A DNA stretch of 37,094 bases from a virus, in the IMG/VR virus record IMGVR_UViG_3300044641_002715, positions 1 to 37,094 of that record. One strand, written 5' to 3'. Positions 36,741-37,094 of this stretch are shown piece after piece. Position 1 is the stretch's first letter. Each line of letters opens with the position of its first letter. Below the pieces are notes generated by a model. That model saw only the letters and a program-made list of their open reading frames with translations. It was not told the DNA's origin and made no database searches. The translations under genes were made by a program, and so were the position numbers.

Positions 36741-37094
36741 AATCTATTTTGCTTGCCGTTAAATGTACTCCAATCTGCACTACTTAAAGCACCTCTATTT
36801 AATGCACTTGCGGTCGGAAGATTGAATGTATGTGTATCTGTTACTGAATTTATTGCAAAATCAGTTCCACTTGTACCTGTTGCAAAGTTTTGTACTTGAG
36901 CAATTAAGCCATTTAGTGCCGTTAAGCCTGTTGAAAAAGTAGTTATTACTTGACAAAGGTTGTTATCTTCTGTATGTAAAGTTACAGTTCTATTGCCTGA
37001 TGTATTTACATGTACTCTTACAGCTAGCCTATCAGTAGCTAATAATGTAGTTTGTGGTACAGGTATTGCTGTAGTATATAAATCTACTTGAGTA
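36491..37094 (-). CDS. Second version of the tail fibre, C-terminal part only
   Basis: The partial protein (201 codons to the edge) shares its last 80 or so residues with the fibre at 35-1084, but its upstream part is unrelated: DRLAVRVHVNTSGNRTVTLH, NSVTDTHTFNLPTASALNRG, LSSADWSTFNGKQN, the last being a recurring segment of Bacteroidota phage fibre proteins. The start lies beyond the window. This is either an allele of the same gene in another strain or a second fibre gene. Confidence 0.7.
   Translation of the reverse strand, partial: TQVDLYTTAIPVPQTTLLATDRLAVRVHVNTSGNRTVTLHTEDNNLCQVITTFSTGLTALNGLIAQVQNFATGTSGTDFAINSVTDTHTFNLPTASALNRGALSSADWSTFNGKQNRFIQASATLTTAGWSLVSGLQEQVLSNANITASSSVDIIPNNADIDIVIAAQILPKTDAQSGGVKVYAKNLPTGNIGVTLQIWQ

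Noticed and set aside
1-37094. tRNA or rRNA genes
   Set aside because: No tRNA-like cloverleaf or CCA-ended repeat, and no ribosomal RNA-like segment, was seen on reading the gaps; all gaps are small or otherwise explained. A tRNAscan run was not possible.
29478-37094. Prophage integrase or attachment site
   Set aside because: No tyrosine or serine recombinase motif is present in any frame I read. The only recombination sites are the attC-like ones.

Overview
This window looks like nearly all of the genome of a tailed double-stranded DNA phage (siphovirus-like, about 36.5 kb) that infects a member of the Bacteroidota. The evidence is low GC, absent Shine-Dalgarno sites, A-rich start regions, promoters of the TTG-N(17-21)-TAnnTTTG type, and gene families typical of Flavobacteria/Chitinophaga phages (DUF6712-like connector, DUF5675-like endolysin, PKD/LamG-like tail proteins). 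I see no integrase, Cro/CI pair or attachment site, so a lytic lifestyle is likely. Nearly all phage genes lie on the minus strand and are packed with short ATGA/GTGA overlaps. Function calls come from reading translations and motifs; no database search was run.

Layout in minus-strand transcription order. Early/replication genes run from 30.9 kb down to 19.7 kb: metallophosphoesterase, SprT-like protease, small proteins, ERF annealing protein, NinB-like and NinG-like proteins, a replication initiator, a TOPRIM primase-helicase and a small holin-like protein. A 0.4 kb structured leader follows, then terS and terL. TerL is interrupted by an intein that carries an HNH endonuclease gene in another reading frame. 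Tail genes and the tape measure come next (16.9-9.8 kb), then ClpP-like protease/scaffold, major capsid protein and a tail protein (9.3-6.5 kb), a four-gene glycan-modification block (6.3-3.7 kb), and portal, connectors and tail fibre (3.7-0 kb). At the right edge a second version of the fibre C-terminus is followed by a PKD/LamG adhesin, holin, a spanin-like protein and, further down, the DUF5675 endolysin. Positions 1-284 are a near copy of 36457-36740. The genome is therefore probably circular or circularly permuted with two fibre alleles in the assembly, or the fibre gene is duplicated.

Two plus-strand islands break the pattern. One is a small ribbon-helix-helix protein plus a lipoprotein between tape measure and protease (9.34-9.80 kb). 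The other, at 31.3-33.85 kb between endolysin and spanin/holin, is an integron-type gene-cassette array. It has five attC-like sites of exactly 132 nt, each with inverted arms and R''/R' boxes, and the R'' boxes match the cassette starts as cassette circularisation predicts. The cassettes carry small unknown proteins and a beta-class DNA methyltransferase. No integron integrase is visible.

Other points for a second look: all 20 CGCG tetranucleotides I could find lie in about 700 bp over terS and the start of terL; a predicted pseudoknot RNA lies upstream of terS; inverted CATATG sites in the replication initiator gene may be an origin; and an A9 run joins a GT2 and a GT25 glycosyltransferase by a -1 shift.
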